Shown piece after piece: positions 1 to 12,108 of a DNA stretch of 64,000 nt. Location of the stretch: contig CM012955.1 of assembly GCA_000181795.3 (NCBI GenBank), forward strand, positions 9,559,074-9,623,073, written 5' to 3'. The notes below the pieces were generated by a model. The model searched no databases and was not told the DNA's origin. It worked only from the letters and a program-made list of their open reading frames with translations. The position numbers and the translations under genes are program-made. Positions within the stretch are counted from its first letter, which is position 1; each line of letters starts with the position of its first letter. Source of the stretch: Trichinella spiralis. Taxonomy: Eukaryota > Nematoda > Enoplea > Trichinellida > Trichinellidae.

Positions 1-3000
1 TACAATTGAGTCGCCCAAAACCTCACAATAAATTTTGCGAACATTACCCTCATTTAATACGCAACATTTAATAATGTAACCTCATGCTATTATTAATAAT
101 GAAAACGATTGATAAAGCAGCACTTTTTAGTTGAGAATTTGCGTAATGCCGCTCAGTTACTTTGAAAATCCTTGCTCTATTATTATAATAATATACATTA
201 ATGCGTCGCAATTTTAAATGGATAAAATGGACTGTTATCCTACTAAATTTCTCAAAAATAAAAGTTGCTTTTCGCAAAATTTCATGAGACTTACGATTCA
301 ATACTTCTTTCTGATAACAATAACAGTACAAAAAACTTAACTACAATTAATCCTCCTATCTAATACAACTCAAAATGCTATGAAATGAACTAAACTAAAA
401 TAAAATAAATAGAACAATATTTAATATGCTATCAAGTGCTTCAATTTATAAATTTTTGAATTTTACAAAAAAAAATTAAAAGGTGGCATTCGATGAACAG
501 TTTCACGAGAAATATGAAAAAGCAACAGCTCATAATTATTTGTGAAAGGCTGCTTTATTCTGACGAGTATATTTATGGAAATTTTTATTTTAAAAAGAAT
601 AAAGAAGACTTACGTAGCGCAACAAAAAATTTTTTTAACCGTTCAATGAATTATCTTGAATGAGTCCGCATCTACTATGAAAAACTGCTGCATTACCAAA
701 ATGTATACAAGGCTAGTTAATATTCTGTTGATGACTAATGATTTACCGAAAATGTCAATTGCTACGGTATATTACAGTACGCTAATAACACCAATTTAAG
801 TTGCCATTTTCTAAAGACGGCATAAAATATTACATTATTGCATCACCGATGTTTCAGAAAAGGTTTTCATTCATCTTCAGAATTATTAAAAGTTCAAGCA
901 ATCCAAATTCAGAATTTTTTTACAATTTGACCAGTTAATTACATAAATAAAACGGTTTTTATTACTTTTTTTTCACTTCATTTCCGATACGTTTCAAACC
1001 AATAACCTGTTAAAAGTTAACCTCAACCGCCCATTTCATTTACATGTGTATCAATTAATGAATCTCAAAAGATTTTTTTCATTACATAACAAATTGATAA
1101 CAAACAAAATATTAGAAATATATGCATATATATATATATATTAAAATGAGCAACACACTCGAGCAGTATTTTTGTATTCCGTATTTCAAGAGTTGGACGC
1201 TAAAAATTGGCATTCAAAAATTCTTCCATTCAGCACCAAGCCGTATTGTACTCACTAATAAAAGAAGCAATACTTGTTCTTGGTTAATTTCATTGATTTC
1301 GTTACTTCGTATCAGATCAACGGACGCACTAATCACTGATAATAGTGGTTATGAGCTAGCTAATCGCAACAGCTAATTATATATCCTCGAAAAAGATGAA
1401 GCTTGGATGCCGTAAGCAGTGTAGCAACAACGACCACAACAGCATCTAACCTAACAACATTTCGATCACTTTTGCTTTTTAAATTTCCAACAATCTTATG
1501 CAGTTGTTGCCACGTGTCAGCTCAACGCGAGTGATATGCTAAATGCCATGACTAATTCTGTTGCGAGCTCTTTCCAAATATACATTCAGCGCAAGTCAGA
1601 TAACGTCGAAACTATGTGCGGATCAATCTTTCGATGTTCGTTAATGGAACCACATTAATAAACCCGCCTCGCCTCGCTTCGCATAGCTAGTTCTGTTCCT
1701 CTTCATCCCGTTCCCCAGCTTTGTCAATTAGAATAATAAATTGATCGAATGATCTGTTCACATAGAGCTGAGTATGCTTCACATATGTTATGCTAAGTCA
1801 TCTTTAACGGAGAAAATAATGTTCGAGCTGATGAATAATCTATAGCAAATTACTTCACAATATAAGTATATAAAATAATTTGGAAAACTTTCATGTTGGA
1901 AAAAATATTTTCCCCAATCAAGTAAAGAGTATTTGAAAAAAGGCGGGAATAATTTAAACAACGAACAAAATGCTACCACCAATAAGATCAAACTAACAAA
2001 CAGTAGGCGGCGCGTCACCGTATGGCAACATCTAGAAACGTACGAAGTTCCTGATGAGCAGAATACGATACAATTGGTATTGTTGATGTGGACCAAATTC
2101 GATCTATTGCAAAGTGCGGGGGGGGGACGTTATTTTTTTCCATTTATATTTTCCTCTTGAAATTCTACGCTGGATAATTATTCCATTTCACGTTAACATC
2201 TTAACATTCTGTCTTTTTAACTGTATTCATTTTGCCCCTGCTAAATCTAAAAATGTCTTAACCGAAGAAAGACCACAAAAGCAAAAGAGCATGAAAAAAT
2301 TAAGCAATAAATGAACAGAAAATTCCATTTATTCAAATGTATCAGAAACGTATAACATTGTTCTTAAAACAAATATTCATTGACAAATTGAATATTCATT
2401 TATTTTAATAATACTATTATATTATATTAAATAACTTATAACATAGTCTAATTTGTTAATTATTAAATCATCAGAACAAATGTTGCGCTTTTCACAAGCG
2501 AAAATTCAATTTTGTACCAGCAGTTTACAATCAAAGTTATATCTATCTATGTTTGAACCAAAAAAGCGCATGCAAAGCAAAGAAAATTGCAGCACAAAAA
2601 GCATTTCAAACACGTTAATGGAATTTTAAATACCACCTTAAACATAACCAATGCAACAAAAATTTTATTTTGTATACAATTTTGTAAATTGTATTCTCCA
2701 AAATCATTTCATTTCACCAATAAGTTTTTAACATTCTGCATTGCTAGTCATTTAATAGTAAAATGTTCCGTGTATTCTGAAGTAAAAAATTTTCTTCACT
2801 TTCAGAATAAAAATGTAAAACTTGATATGACAATGATTTATAAAAAATTAAATAAGTGTTGATATTAGCACGAATGCAGAGCACGTGAATTAATAACCAA
2901 CACCTCCAAATGCAAGCAGGCATAATGTGACAAGCAGTTTCTAAAGCAAACACCCACCGATTCCAGAAAATAAAACTTACGGTTGTAATTGAATATTTGT
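1..3000. other. AT-rich sequence, no gene recognised
   Basis: Open frames here are short and of low complexity, and none shows a recognisable domain or a convincing chain of splice joints. A run of nine G lies near 2118-2126. I see no RNA gene or mobile element. Confidence 0.5.
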
Positions 3001-3019
3001 TATTGCTATTTCTCAGTAT

Positions 3020-3883
3020 TAAATGATAACTCCATCGGTCAAAGGGTCAAGCTCAGCTGCCACTGGTGTGGCTGGACTAACTTGCACAGTTGCATGCAAG
3101 AATCGTCAGCTGCCCGAAACAAACGCTGATCAGAAGGATGACAACAAAACAGCGGTTGCCGCTGAGCGAAAATCAAATATCCACCGCCGGAACATACCCA
3201 GCAGTACGATGGGCCGCCGACAGAATTGAATCTCGGTTTCGGTTATGTGAACTGGGTTTCTGGCTTGACCGATGAAGCTCTAGAACGGTGCCAACATCCC
3301 AAACAAATATATGAGCCTGCAGAAGAGATCATCACGCTCTGCTCTACTCAACCGATAACAGTTCTCCATAACTAACTTGTGACACCTAATTTTTCCAGTT
3401 CTGCATTCAATTTCATCAGAACAAACTTTCCAAATCGGTCACGCAAGCATTCGTATTTACAGTCGACTGTAGTATATATTTGCAATAATGATCTTCAAGT
3501 GTAAATTAAAAATTCACAAACTTAACGGCACTGCTATTGTCACTTTTACCACATTTCAGTTTACGGATTAGCAAACTTGTCCATGAAAGTAGCGGAGATT
3601 TTTATTTTAAAAAGTGTGCTTTTTTAATTCGTTGTTGTTGTTTTCTCAAATAAATACATGTAATACTCTTTTAACGGGCACTGACATTCGCTCTCCATTC
3701 ATGCGTAGCAAAACTTAACCGCATATGAATGTTATTACGGTTGCCCCATGCGGTACAGCTAATAACAATCCAGACAAGAGGCCCGAAAAGCAAGCCGGAC
3801 ACCGGAGACAAACACGAGATGAGTTACCATCCTACCGTAGTAGAACATCGAAGTCATATGTAACATGTAAAATGATGAAATAG
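3020..3883 (+). other. Weak coding-like islands, possible 5' exons
   Basis: Two GC-richer islands sit in AT-rich surroundings. The first opens at ATG 3023 shortly after a splice-acceptor-like TTTCTCAG and stays open to 3229. The second opens at ATG 3725 (start MNVITVAPCG) and runs 52 codons, with a possible donor GTAACA after codon 45. Neither joins in frame to the membrane protein gene at 5687 by any splice I could find, so they may be untranslated or alternative first exons of it, or chance. No domain was recognised. Confidence 0.2.
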
Positions 3884-5676
3884 AAAGTAATTGGGAATAA
3901 CTGGAAAGAAAGTAATAAGTAATTGAATAAAATGAATAAAAAGGATGGTTAAATTTTCAATGTACCGTAATCAAGTTGATTACTTAATTGGATTCAATAT
4001 TTTAAACCAAACCGTTTGACAGATATATTTCAAAAGCTATAATTAACAAATATATAAAATTTACTGCCAAAGTGAATTACAGTATAAATTGAAATAAACG
4101 GCATATAAATTTAAAAACGATTACTGATAATAATTTAACTTGATTATCAGTTGATACAGTACTCAATATTATTCGTTTTAAAAATATTATTTCTAAGGCT
4201 AGATTAATCTGTACTAAAGCAGATTAACTAGCCTAGACATATCATATTGTGACTGCCCAACGCGTATTCTGACAATGCGTGATCTGACAACTTCAATATT
4301 GACGTTGTACTCTCGTGATTGTAAATTTTTTTCAGTATATATTGCATAAAATAATTTTATATTCATTGTAATTTTAACTGAATCAAGTATTACATTAAAA
4401 TAAGTCATTTAATATTTTTCTCTTTTGTACAAATTATCAACAGGTGACATGAACATGGAGAAGCTCTGCATTCATGATTAATAATTTATAGAATAAGATA
4501 ATAATAATTCAGAATGAAAATGCAAAATCTAAAAAAGAATTATAAAATCAATATACAGAAAACTGATAAAAAAGAAGAAACTCTTATATGACGAATTACA
4601 GTTTGATTTAAAAGAAAATTTTTTTCTTGTCAGCACTCTGTTGACAGTAATCAGAATTGACCATGAAACAAAAATTTCAAAAAGTTCAGAAAAAAATGTG
4701 CATAAAATTTGTAAGTTAGGGAAGAAAAACAAATAAAGGTATGTTATTTTAAAATGAAAAGGTTTTTTCTTTCAGAGATATTCAGCCAAAACTGATTATC
4801 CGATTTGTTAATTCATTTTTTTGTTTGAGGTCGAGATGTTTAGTTAATACGATACTGAACTGCAATTAAATTAAGGAAAATTTTTGGAAAATCTTTTAAA
4901 ATGCTTACTAATCAGCGAGGTTGGTTTAAAAATGGTTTCATGATAAAAAGTTTGCATTATGTTCAGTGGAAGAAATGTCAGCTTAATAAGAAAAATATGT
5001 TTATGCAAACAATCCCAACAAGGAGGAATCCATATCAGATAAAAATATCATTCGGTGCACTAAATAACTTTGTTAATTTGTTGTTTATTTAATAAGTGAT
5101 ACCCACTGGAAATATTTAAGCTGTTTCAGAATTTTTTTTAAATTAAACGTTACGTTTACTTCATTATGCTTGAAATATTTGCCAAATTATTTGCTATCAG
5201 CAATGCAGCCAGAATTTAAATATGATGAGTAAATAAACATAATTTATTCAATAGTTTTGTGTTTCAGATTCATTTCTACTAAAAGCACAAATTATTTTTA
5301 ATTTTCTTTTAAAATAATCTTCACAATTTTGACATAGAAATTGATGTTTAGGTAACATTACTCTTTCCCATTAAGCAATCCTTAATGCAATTTTCTTGGA
5401 AAGTTGATTACTATATTGAATTGATTGATTAAATTTTCAGAATTGATTACTTTAAAATTTTGTTCTTTAAAATAAATCACTATATTAAAACGCACAGCAA
5501 CTGAGTGCTTTAAACAATATCAAATTGTTTAAACTTACTGAGCTTGATATTAGCAGCAATTCAAATCTCAAAATCAGTTTGATCTGGTTTCTCCCAGCGA
5601 CAAGTAGTATCTGTAAACTTCTCAAAGTAAGTAAATAATCCAGTGATCATTTTTACAAGAGATAAAATTATTATTC
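3884..5676. other. AT-rich intergenic or 5' intron sequence
   Basis: No coding frame or RNA gene is supported. The stretch ends in a good splice acceptor (CTCTTTCAG, last base 5684) two bases before the next start codon, so part of it may be an intron in the 5' untranslated region. Confidence 0.4.
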
Positions 5677-5686
5677 TCTTTCAGAA

Positions 5687-6202
5687 ATGGATATACTTTA
5701 TACTTTAAATGCGCCTGATTCATTGTCAGCCCAAATTTTTGCTGTGGTGATTGCTTTGGCAGGAACGGTTGGTTTGCTGTTAATTTGTTCGTGGTGTGGT
5801 AACAAGAATGAAAGCAAAGACAAAAATCCACCCCCTCCAGAGATGCTACAAACTGAGACTGATTGTTCGCGAACCTATTCCGCAACATACGCAACATACG
5901 TGTATACGCAGCAACAATCTATTCCAACGTTAGCGGCTCCGCAATGCCATATTACGGTGTCCATGCCACCACCGGTATCTCCACCACCGATGGAATCTCC
6001 TGCATCGGATGCATTATCAGTTGTGACTGAAACTTTATCGCCTGAAGCAACCTCAGCTCCTGCAACTGTTAACAAAGTTGATCTTGAGATGCAAAGTTGG
6101 GCCCAGGGCGAGTCCGCGTTGGACACAATGGCTAATGTCCCATCCATTACCCGCAGTTATGCAGAACGACTTCAAAATAGCTTAAATAAGAATTTTTTCT
6201 AG
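5687..6202 (+). CDS. Single-pass membrane protein with Pro-rich tail
   Basis: An uninterrupted 171-codon frame begins two bases after a strong acceptor (CTCTTTCAG). One hydrophobic segment spans about residues 17-35 and is followed at once by C-S-W-C-G and a Lys/Asn/Asp stretch. That suggests a short extracellular N-terminus, one membrane helix and a cytoplasmic tail of about 135 residues. The tail carries proline runs (PPPP near residue 48, PPPVSPPP near 95) that could bind SH3, WW or EVH1 domains, and is rich in Ser, Thr and Ala. There is no cleavable signal peptide, zinc site or known catalytic motif. Base composition is clearly higher in GC than the flanks, which supports coding. I do not recognise the family. 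The start is chosen because it is the first Met after the acceptor. Confidence 0.7.
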   Translation: MDILYTLNAPDSLSAQIFAVVIALAGTVGLLLICSWCGNKNESKDKNPPPPEMLQTETDCSRTYSATYATYVYTQQQSIPTLAAPQCHITVSMPPPVSPPPMESPASDALSVVTETLSPEATSAPATVNKVDLEMQSWAQGESALDTMANVPSITRSYAERLQNSLNKNFF

Positions 6203-8029
6203 CTGCTTCGCTTTTTCCTCTACTCACTAGACATTTATTGTCAATTATTTCATCACTTTCATTAACAATGAACTTCATTTCATTTCTGATGTATAAGCTT
6301 TAAGAATTATTTAACTAATTATTTTTACAAGTAAAATTGAAGTCATTTTTCTTCATGCTTCACTGCAATGATATATTTCACCATGAATTCTATAATGTAG
6401 AAAATGACTTTTGCCCGTATGTGAATGTTGTGGTCATTTCTTTGAAAAATTTTGTGATTTTCCCTTTATAATAATCACATCCCAGAGGATCTTATGCTTT
6501 TATAATAATCATCAAGATAAAAGCAAATTTACGATTGCTCAGATAGAACTGATGAAATTTATTATTAAAGAAGAGACATTAAAGTCGTATATTGTGAGAT
6601 TCACATTGTTATAATGTTTTCCGCCCCCTAAAAACATAGCACCATTTCAGAGAGATTTAGCAATGTCTGTCACATATTACCAATTTTGCTCAATTTTTAC
6701 ATAATATGCACTTCAGCAAAATATGCCTGATGCATGAATTAGCGGTTTGTACTTTTGAGGCGAGAGTTCAGCATGAAAGCATCGTTCATTCTTTATTATC
6801 TTAAATATCAGTCATCCCTATAATCTACTGTACAAAGAAGAATAAAAAATAACGCTCATCAACGATGCCTCTATTTATTTCTGGAAGTGAATGAATAAAA
6901 TTTTAGTGTGTGGAGGAGCCAACCTGACTACCAACAAATAGATTAATACCTGCACATCAGCACACATTGCTGCTATAGAATTGAGATCATAAACTCCGAA
7001 ATCGGGAAGTGTCTGTACTAACTGACACCATACTGTCGGTCACGCACATGTACTTGCAGATCATAAAAGCTTACATGATAACAAGTAATAATACAATAAG
7101 TTGTTATCGTCTAACGTTTCTACATTTCAGTTTCTTCTTCAAAATGTTTCGCTTCACCAATATTGCAATTATTAAATGAAAATCAACGGATTCACCAAAT
7201 GCCTTCAATATCACCGTCTTCGCAAAAGAATTCCAATTCGCCTTCCCGATTAGAAACTTGCTTCAACTGTTAAAGAGTTCAAAAGAAATCATCTGCTCTG
7301 TTTCACTGCTAGATTGTAATTTACGTTAAACATCAAACGTGAAAACATACCTTCCATCATTAAAATTCATGTTCATAATAATATATAATCATATTTACGA
7401 TTACGAAACACATCATACAAAAATATGATGTGCAAAATTTACTTTTTTATACAATTCAAATCAGCAGATGATTACTTTTCCAACGTACACAGCACAATAT
7501 ACCTTTGATTAAATTCACAAGCACTGGTAACAAAAAACAGATTGAAAATAAACTGAAAAATAAAAACTTCAAAGAAAATCATACAAACATCAGAATGGTC
7601 AATCAACAATGAAAACTCAGAATCAAACGACAGCACTTACGGCAAAACAATGAAACATGAAAATACAATTATGCATTATTCACCAACTGGTAATCACAAA
7701 AACGGTAAATAACCCTATTAGAGAATATACATACACAATGCAAATCAAGAAGAACACTGCTGCTAACGCATCATGTAATTTCGCATACGGATAAATAAAA
7801 TGAAAATAAAACATTAAAATTGTACACTGATTTAAAATCAACAACTTGTCCTCTTCATTGCTCGTGGAAAGATTTGAGGCAACACTTTTCTTCAACTGAA
7901 CCAGCATCCACTGCCACATTACTGGATCACTCGTAATTAAAAACAGAACATTATCCAATCATGAGGCACATCTGAACCGCTAATACACTGCTAGTTGTAC
8001 ACTGGGCCAATATCATCTGCTACAATGCT
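6203..8029. other. AT-rich intergenic sequence
   Basis: AATAAA near 6841 could serve the membrane protein gene as a distant polyadenylation signal. Otherwise only short chance frames are seen on both strands. Confidence 0.4.
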
Positions 8030-10120
8030 TTGGACGAAATGTTTATGGATCTATTGAGTATGCAATTTTACAGAAATTCCAGGTGGAACACCCGGTACAG
8101 TAAATACAGAGCATGTTGTACATTTCGTTCGTGCCTTCTGTACGGACCTCCGCTTCTACTGTTCTTCGACCATGGAGTCGTGCCGTTATACACACAATTG
8201 CCATTATTCGAAAGTCCAGTCGAACTGCACTAATTTTCTGAAATACCCTGTACTGTTAATACAGGCCATGTTGCTCATTCCGGGGCTGGTTTCCGCAAGG
8301 GCGTCTTCTTCAACAGCTCCTCGATAAGTACGTAACTGTGTTTTAAGCGCTTTTCATGAAACGCGCCCCATGCCGTTACCGTTAATACAGAGCATGCAGT
8401 ACAGTCAGCTCTTGCCTTCTGGGCTCACAGTTTTATCATCGTAGATTCTGGCCGCATTGCGCTATTTTCAGAAGTCATGCAAAGTACTGCTAATGCAGCG
8501 TACGCTGCACATTCCGTGGCTGTTTTCCGCAAGAGCGGCTTCTGCAAAAGTTCTTCAATCATGCAGTAGTCCAGTTGTCTGGTGAATTTGGGAAACAGGT
8601 CGCGTGCCGTCGATGCACATTATGCGTAGTCTACCTTGCTTTCTGCAATGGCCTCGGGTTATACGGTTCTTCTATCCTGTATTCTCGCCGTTCAGATGTA
8701 GATGAATGTTCTCGTACTTCACCAGTCTTCCTATGGATGCCTTCGCCTCAGAGTGTGCTGTTGGAGTTTTCTGATGTATACCATAACGTGACGTTGCTTT
8801 ATATCATTCACTCAGCCATAAATCAATTTGCATATCTTCAATCGGCTAAAATATACCACATCCTACTGGAGTCTGTCTTTGCGTCTTTCCCCAGCTTAAA
8901 AATACGCTGCACCAATTCGAAAGAAACATGCTCGGGTCTGGATAATTTCTTGCTCAATTTACGCTTGCTTCTTTGACAAAGCAGCCATACTCTTGCACCG
9001 GCGATGAATATAGCTCCTACGGCTGTTCATTCGTAATACCGTCTCCCTCGAATGCTTCGCCGGTTTGGTCCATTCTTACCAGTGCAAGCGCCGCTCCCGT
9101 GTCGACAACGATCTTTGTAACAATATTGTTGATTTTACTTTTGAACGCTGTTATCCCAGTATTATGCAGTAGTCGTTGGGTCTTTCGCTCATCCTTGAGG
9201 TCCTGAACCTCAGAACCAAAGTTTCTCAGTTAAGCGGCTCTACATCCTTCACGTAAATTCAGGTAGGATGCTGACCTTTACCACTTATGAAGTAATATCG
9301 GCTCTGAGTCCGTTCTTCATCCTACCTGCTCAGCGGTCTTCTGTCGTTCTTTCTTCGACCGCTCTCCTGGATGCATAAACGGCGTTGAATCTGTTTTCAT
9401 GTTGAGACTGCTTTCGCCTATGGCTCTGTCATTTCATCAGGTCTTTCATCAGAGTAGCTCTTCAGTAGATGCCTGCTTGCAATTACTTATGAAGAGGTTC
9501 TGATAAGAAGTTTAGCTGTATTGCGCAGGAAGTATGAATCAATTTCCAAAGCTTCGCATACTACGAATTTCAGATTCTTCGCATTCTTCAACCATACGAA
9601 GATGACCTGCTCCGGCATATGCAACATGTCTGAGAACTTTTCCAATCCAATCACTTCATTCGCGTCTTCCTGAACTGAAATGTATGCTTTGTCCACCGGT
9701 CGCCGAACAGCTCTCCTCATGGCTGATCGCGTCTAATTAGGATGATGCTGGTAACATTCCAGCAGACGGCCGTTATCTGAAGCGGATTAAACCGGTCTTT
9801 CAATGCAAATAAACAAAGTGAGAAGGATTAGCCGGTTCCAGGCAATAGCTGATAGAATGTACTGCGGGTTCACTGGTTCAAGAAATGAGTTAGCCACTTC
9901 AGCATCTCAGTACAGCTTTACCAATTAACGGAGACTGCATCGCTGAACTGTCGATTCCATCTTCCTAGCAACCAGCAACATCGAAGTGATCACAAAGAGG
10001 AATCGTATTCTTTGGACTATCGTTATGTAAGGAGCCCACCGACATAGCTTCCGGTTTGTTCGCGTCCATCTTCGTCGGCAATGCAACACGAAAAACTACA
10101 GAAACACATCTCTTATCACA
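8030..10120 (-). mobile_element. Decayed Ty3/gypsy-like Gag-protease remnant
   Basis: This 2 kb block is GC-richer than its flanks and reads as a broken retroelement on the minus strand. Gag-like reading starts at ATG 10069. A capsid C-terminal piece is open at 9720-9487 and includes L-E-K-F, P-E-Q-V and F-V-W-L-K, the pattern of gypsy capsids. At 9300-9253 a CCHC zinc knuckle survives only by spacing (x2, x4, x4): its three Cys are now Tyr, Ser and Tyr, and a stop interrupts it. At 9103-9092 a retropepsin active site reads D-T-G-A with hydrophobic flanks. Several stops and frameshifts follow. I find no reverse transcriptase, integrase or long terminal repeats, so the element is truncated and inactive. 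Confidence 0.72.
8090..8700 (-). repeat. Degenerate tandem repeat, about 120 bp units
   Basis: At least five diverged units can be lined up on the plus strand, each holding a version of TAATACAGAGCATG followed by a C/T-rich stretch with GCCTTCTG or TTTCCGCAAG. Clear copies start near 8100, 8255, 8380 and 8490, and a weaker one near 8600. Read on the minus strand each unit encodes a similar peptide (E-E-L-L-Q-K ... C-x2-C-S-V-L-T-V) in one continuing frame broken by stops. The repeats lie downstream of the retropepsin remnant in the same orientation, so they were probably part of the element's coding region. Confidence 0.55.
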
Positions 10121-11394
10121 AGAACAAAAGCCAAGTTAAGACAAACAACCATACGCGCGAACAAACTACTAGCTATTCAGAATCAGCTAGTCATCAACAT
10201 TACCGTATCCCACCGTATGATGTAAGATGAAAATTAAGTTGTCTAAAGTAATTTGCTTTACTTTTGCGAAATTACTAATAAAACACTGTAATATGTCATG
10301 GCGGTTTTGTTAAATTAAATTTTTTAATTTCTTTACTTAATGGGAATGCGTTGAAGTTTTGTGTCAAATTTATTCATGTATGCTCGAGAATATGAAAACA
10401 CTTTTGACAAATAGTTTAAATTTGCCGTGCGATTTATAATTTCATGAAATTTTATTTGTATCTTGAAATTATATCCATTCAGCATTATCATATAATATTC
10501 AAGTGAAACAAGCGCTCATGAATTAGAAACTTATTGCTAATCCTTAATTTCTGTGAAATAATTGTGGAAATGAATTTTTATTTGGTTTCGCTTATTCATT
10601 ATGCCCCAATTCATGTTTTATCATGTGTTTTGTGAAAAATGCTAATTTCGCTGATGTTTTACAGTACTCCGCTATATTCTTTATGAATTTTAAGTATCCT
10701 TTTGCGTTAATCAGTGCTAAATATCAAACAATTTAGTTAGAATCTTGATCAGTTGATACTAATACGCTGTGGCTACGGAAGCTCAGGGAAAATTATTTTA
10801 ATGATGAATTTCCATCTGAAATTTCTCAGCATGACTTGCATTTCATTTTACTGTATTGAAGTTTTTTTAATCAAAGTTTCATATTAAAATGAAAATTACA
10901 TTGGAAAATCAATTTATTTCCTATACTGAAAAACTTTTACAAATGCCCTTTCTTATTATTTTTTCATTTCGAGACATTTTTGAGAAATTTACAATACTGT
11001 AATTTATTATGAAAAAGAAAATACTTTTAGTAATGAATAAATTAAAAAAAAAACGTAACAAAATTTTCAAGCGTTTTTCGAAATTTTGACCTTCAACAAC
11101 TTTTTCTTTCAAGCGAGTGAATTTCACAACATGCAAAGTTGTTTTTGAAAATTGCAAAAAATTCTTCGAGAAAAAGTCATTTGTAATCGACGTAATGGAT
11201 ATTTGAAATTGATTTCATCTTTCATTATAGTGTGGTTTTGTTTGATCAGAAAAGAAGGAAACATGTTACGGTTGATTGATTTTCATACGTATTAAGATGT
11301 TGTTGGTGTTGGATATAATCCTCAAAAGCGAGTCATCATTAAAATGTTTACTTCATCATTTTTAAAAAAGTTTAGTCTAGTTTTCTCAAAGAAT
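10121..11394. other. AT-rich intergenic sequence
   Basis: No gene seen. TTTATT at 10913-10918, read on the minus strand as AATAAA, could be a distal polyadenylation signal for the UBC9 gene. Confidence 0.4.
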
Positions 11395-12108
11395 TCATTC
11401 CTTAATTGTAATGTTCGCCGCAGCATAAATCTTCGCCAAAGTTCGAATGCGATCGTCGTAAGCAGCACGATTGTCTTTGTACAACTTGTACGCTTCCGCA
11501 TTCGCTGGACTGCGGATATTTGGCTCGGCGAGCAACGTCTGAACGGATACTAAAATATCCTTTAACTGCATCGAAGAACGCCATCCGTCTTCTTGAAGAA
11601 GCGAAATACAAACTGATCCGCCGCTGAAAACGTTCGGATGCAAAATTGGTGGAGAAAACCTAGAAAAGAATCGCAGCATAACAAACAGCACGTTGGTTTT
11701 TGGAAAACAAACAATAACAGACCAAATTTTTGCCGGTGGTTTGTACGGATAATTTTCACCGAACAAAATGAACAACTTGTACAGGCCACCTTCCCACGGT
11801 GTATTTTGCGGCCCTGGAATCCAGCATTCCCATTTACGCAACTCCAAAGTTCCGTCTGACGCAACAACCGGCTTCGCAATGAAACCGGGTGGATGATTTT
11901 TTCTCCAATTACGTCTTTCTTCAAGTAGACGATTTCGACGAGTGTTCACCTACAACGACAATTCACATTCAGTAGATTGTTAGATTTAAAAAATGAAACT
12001 GTTTTTTTCAACAACGATTTATCATCGTCGATGTTGAAATAAACTATTATTGTGATTAAAGTACAAAAAAATAACATTTACCAAAGATTGCTTGTCACCT
12101 TCGGTCAT
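11395..12108 (-). CDS. ubc-9: SUMO-conjugating enzyme E2, UBC9 type
   Basis: Three exons join cleanly: 12108-12082, 11949-11723 and 11659-11395, giving 172 residues. UBC9 takes SUMO from the E1 on a thioester cysteine and passes it to lysines of target proteins, mainly in the nucleus. The fold is clear: N-terminal helix with N-W-R-K-N-H-P, then W-E-G-G-L-Y, the HPN catalytic triplet at residues 92-94, active cysteine C102 in G-G-S-V-C-I-S, and the UBC9-like C-terminal E-P-N-I-R-S-P-A-N-A-E-A-Y. Human UBC9 has 158 residues; here the N-terminus is longer by about eight and the loop after the active Cys (Q-E-D-G-W) is one residue shorter. Intron 2 is 63 nt and has no in-frame stop. An acceptor-like sequence (TTTGTCAG) precedes the start on this strand. 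Confidence 0.93.

Noticed and set aside
1122-1376. 84-codon frame starting in a TA repeat
   Set aside because: It starts in simple sequence, has no domain, and base composition does not differ from the flanks.
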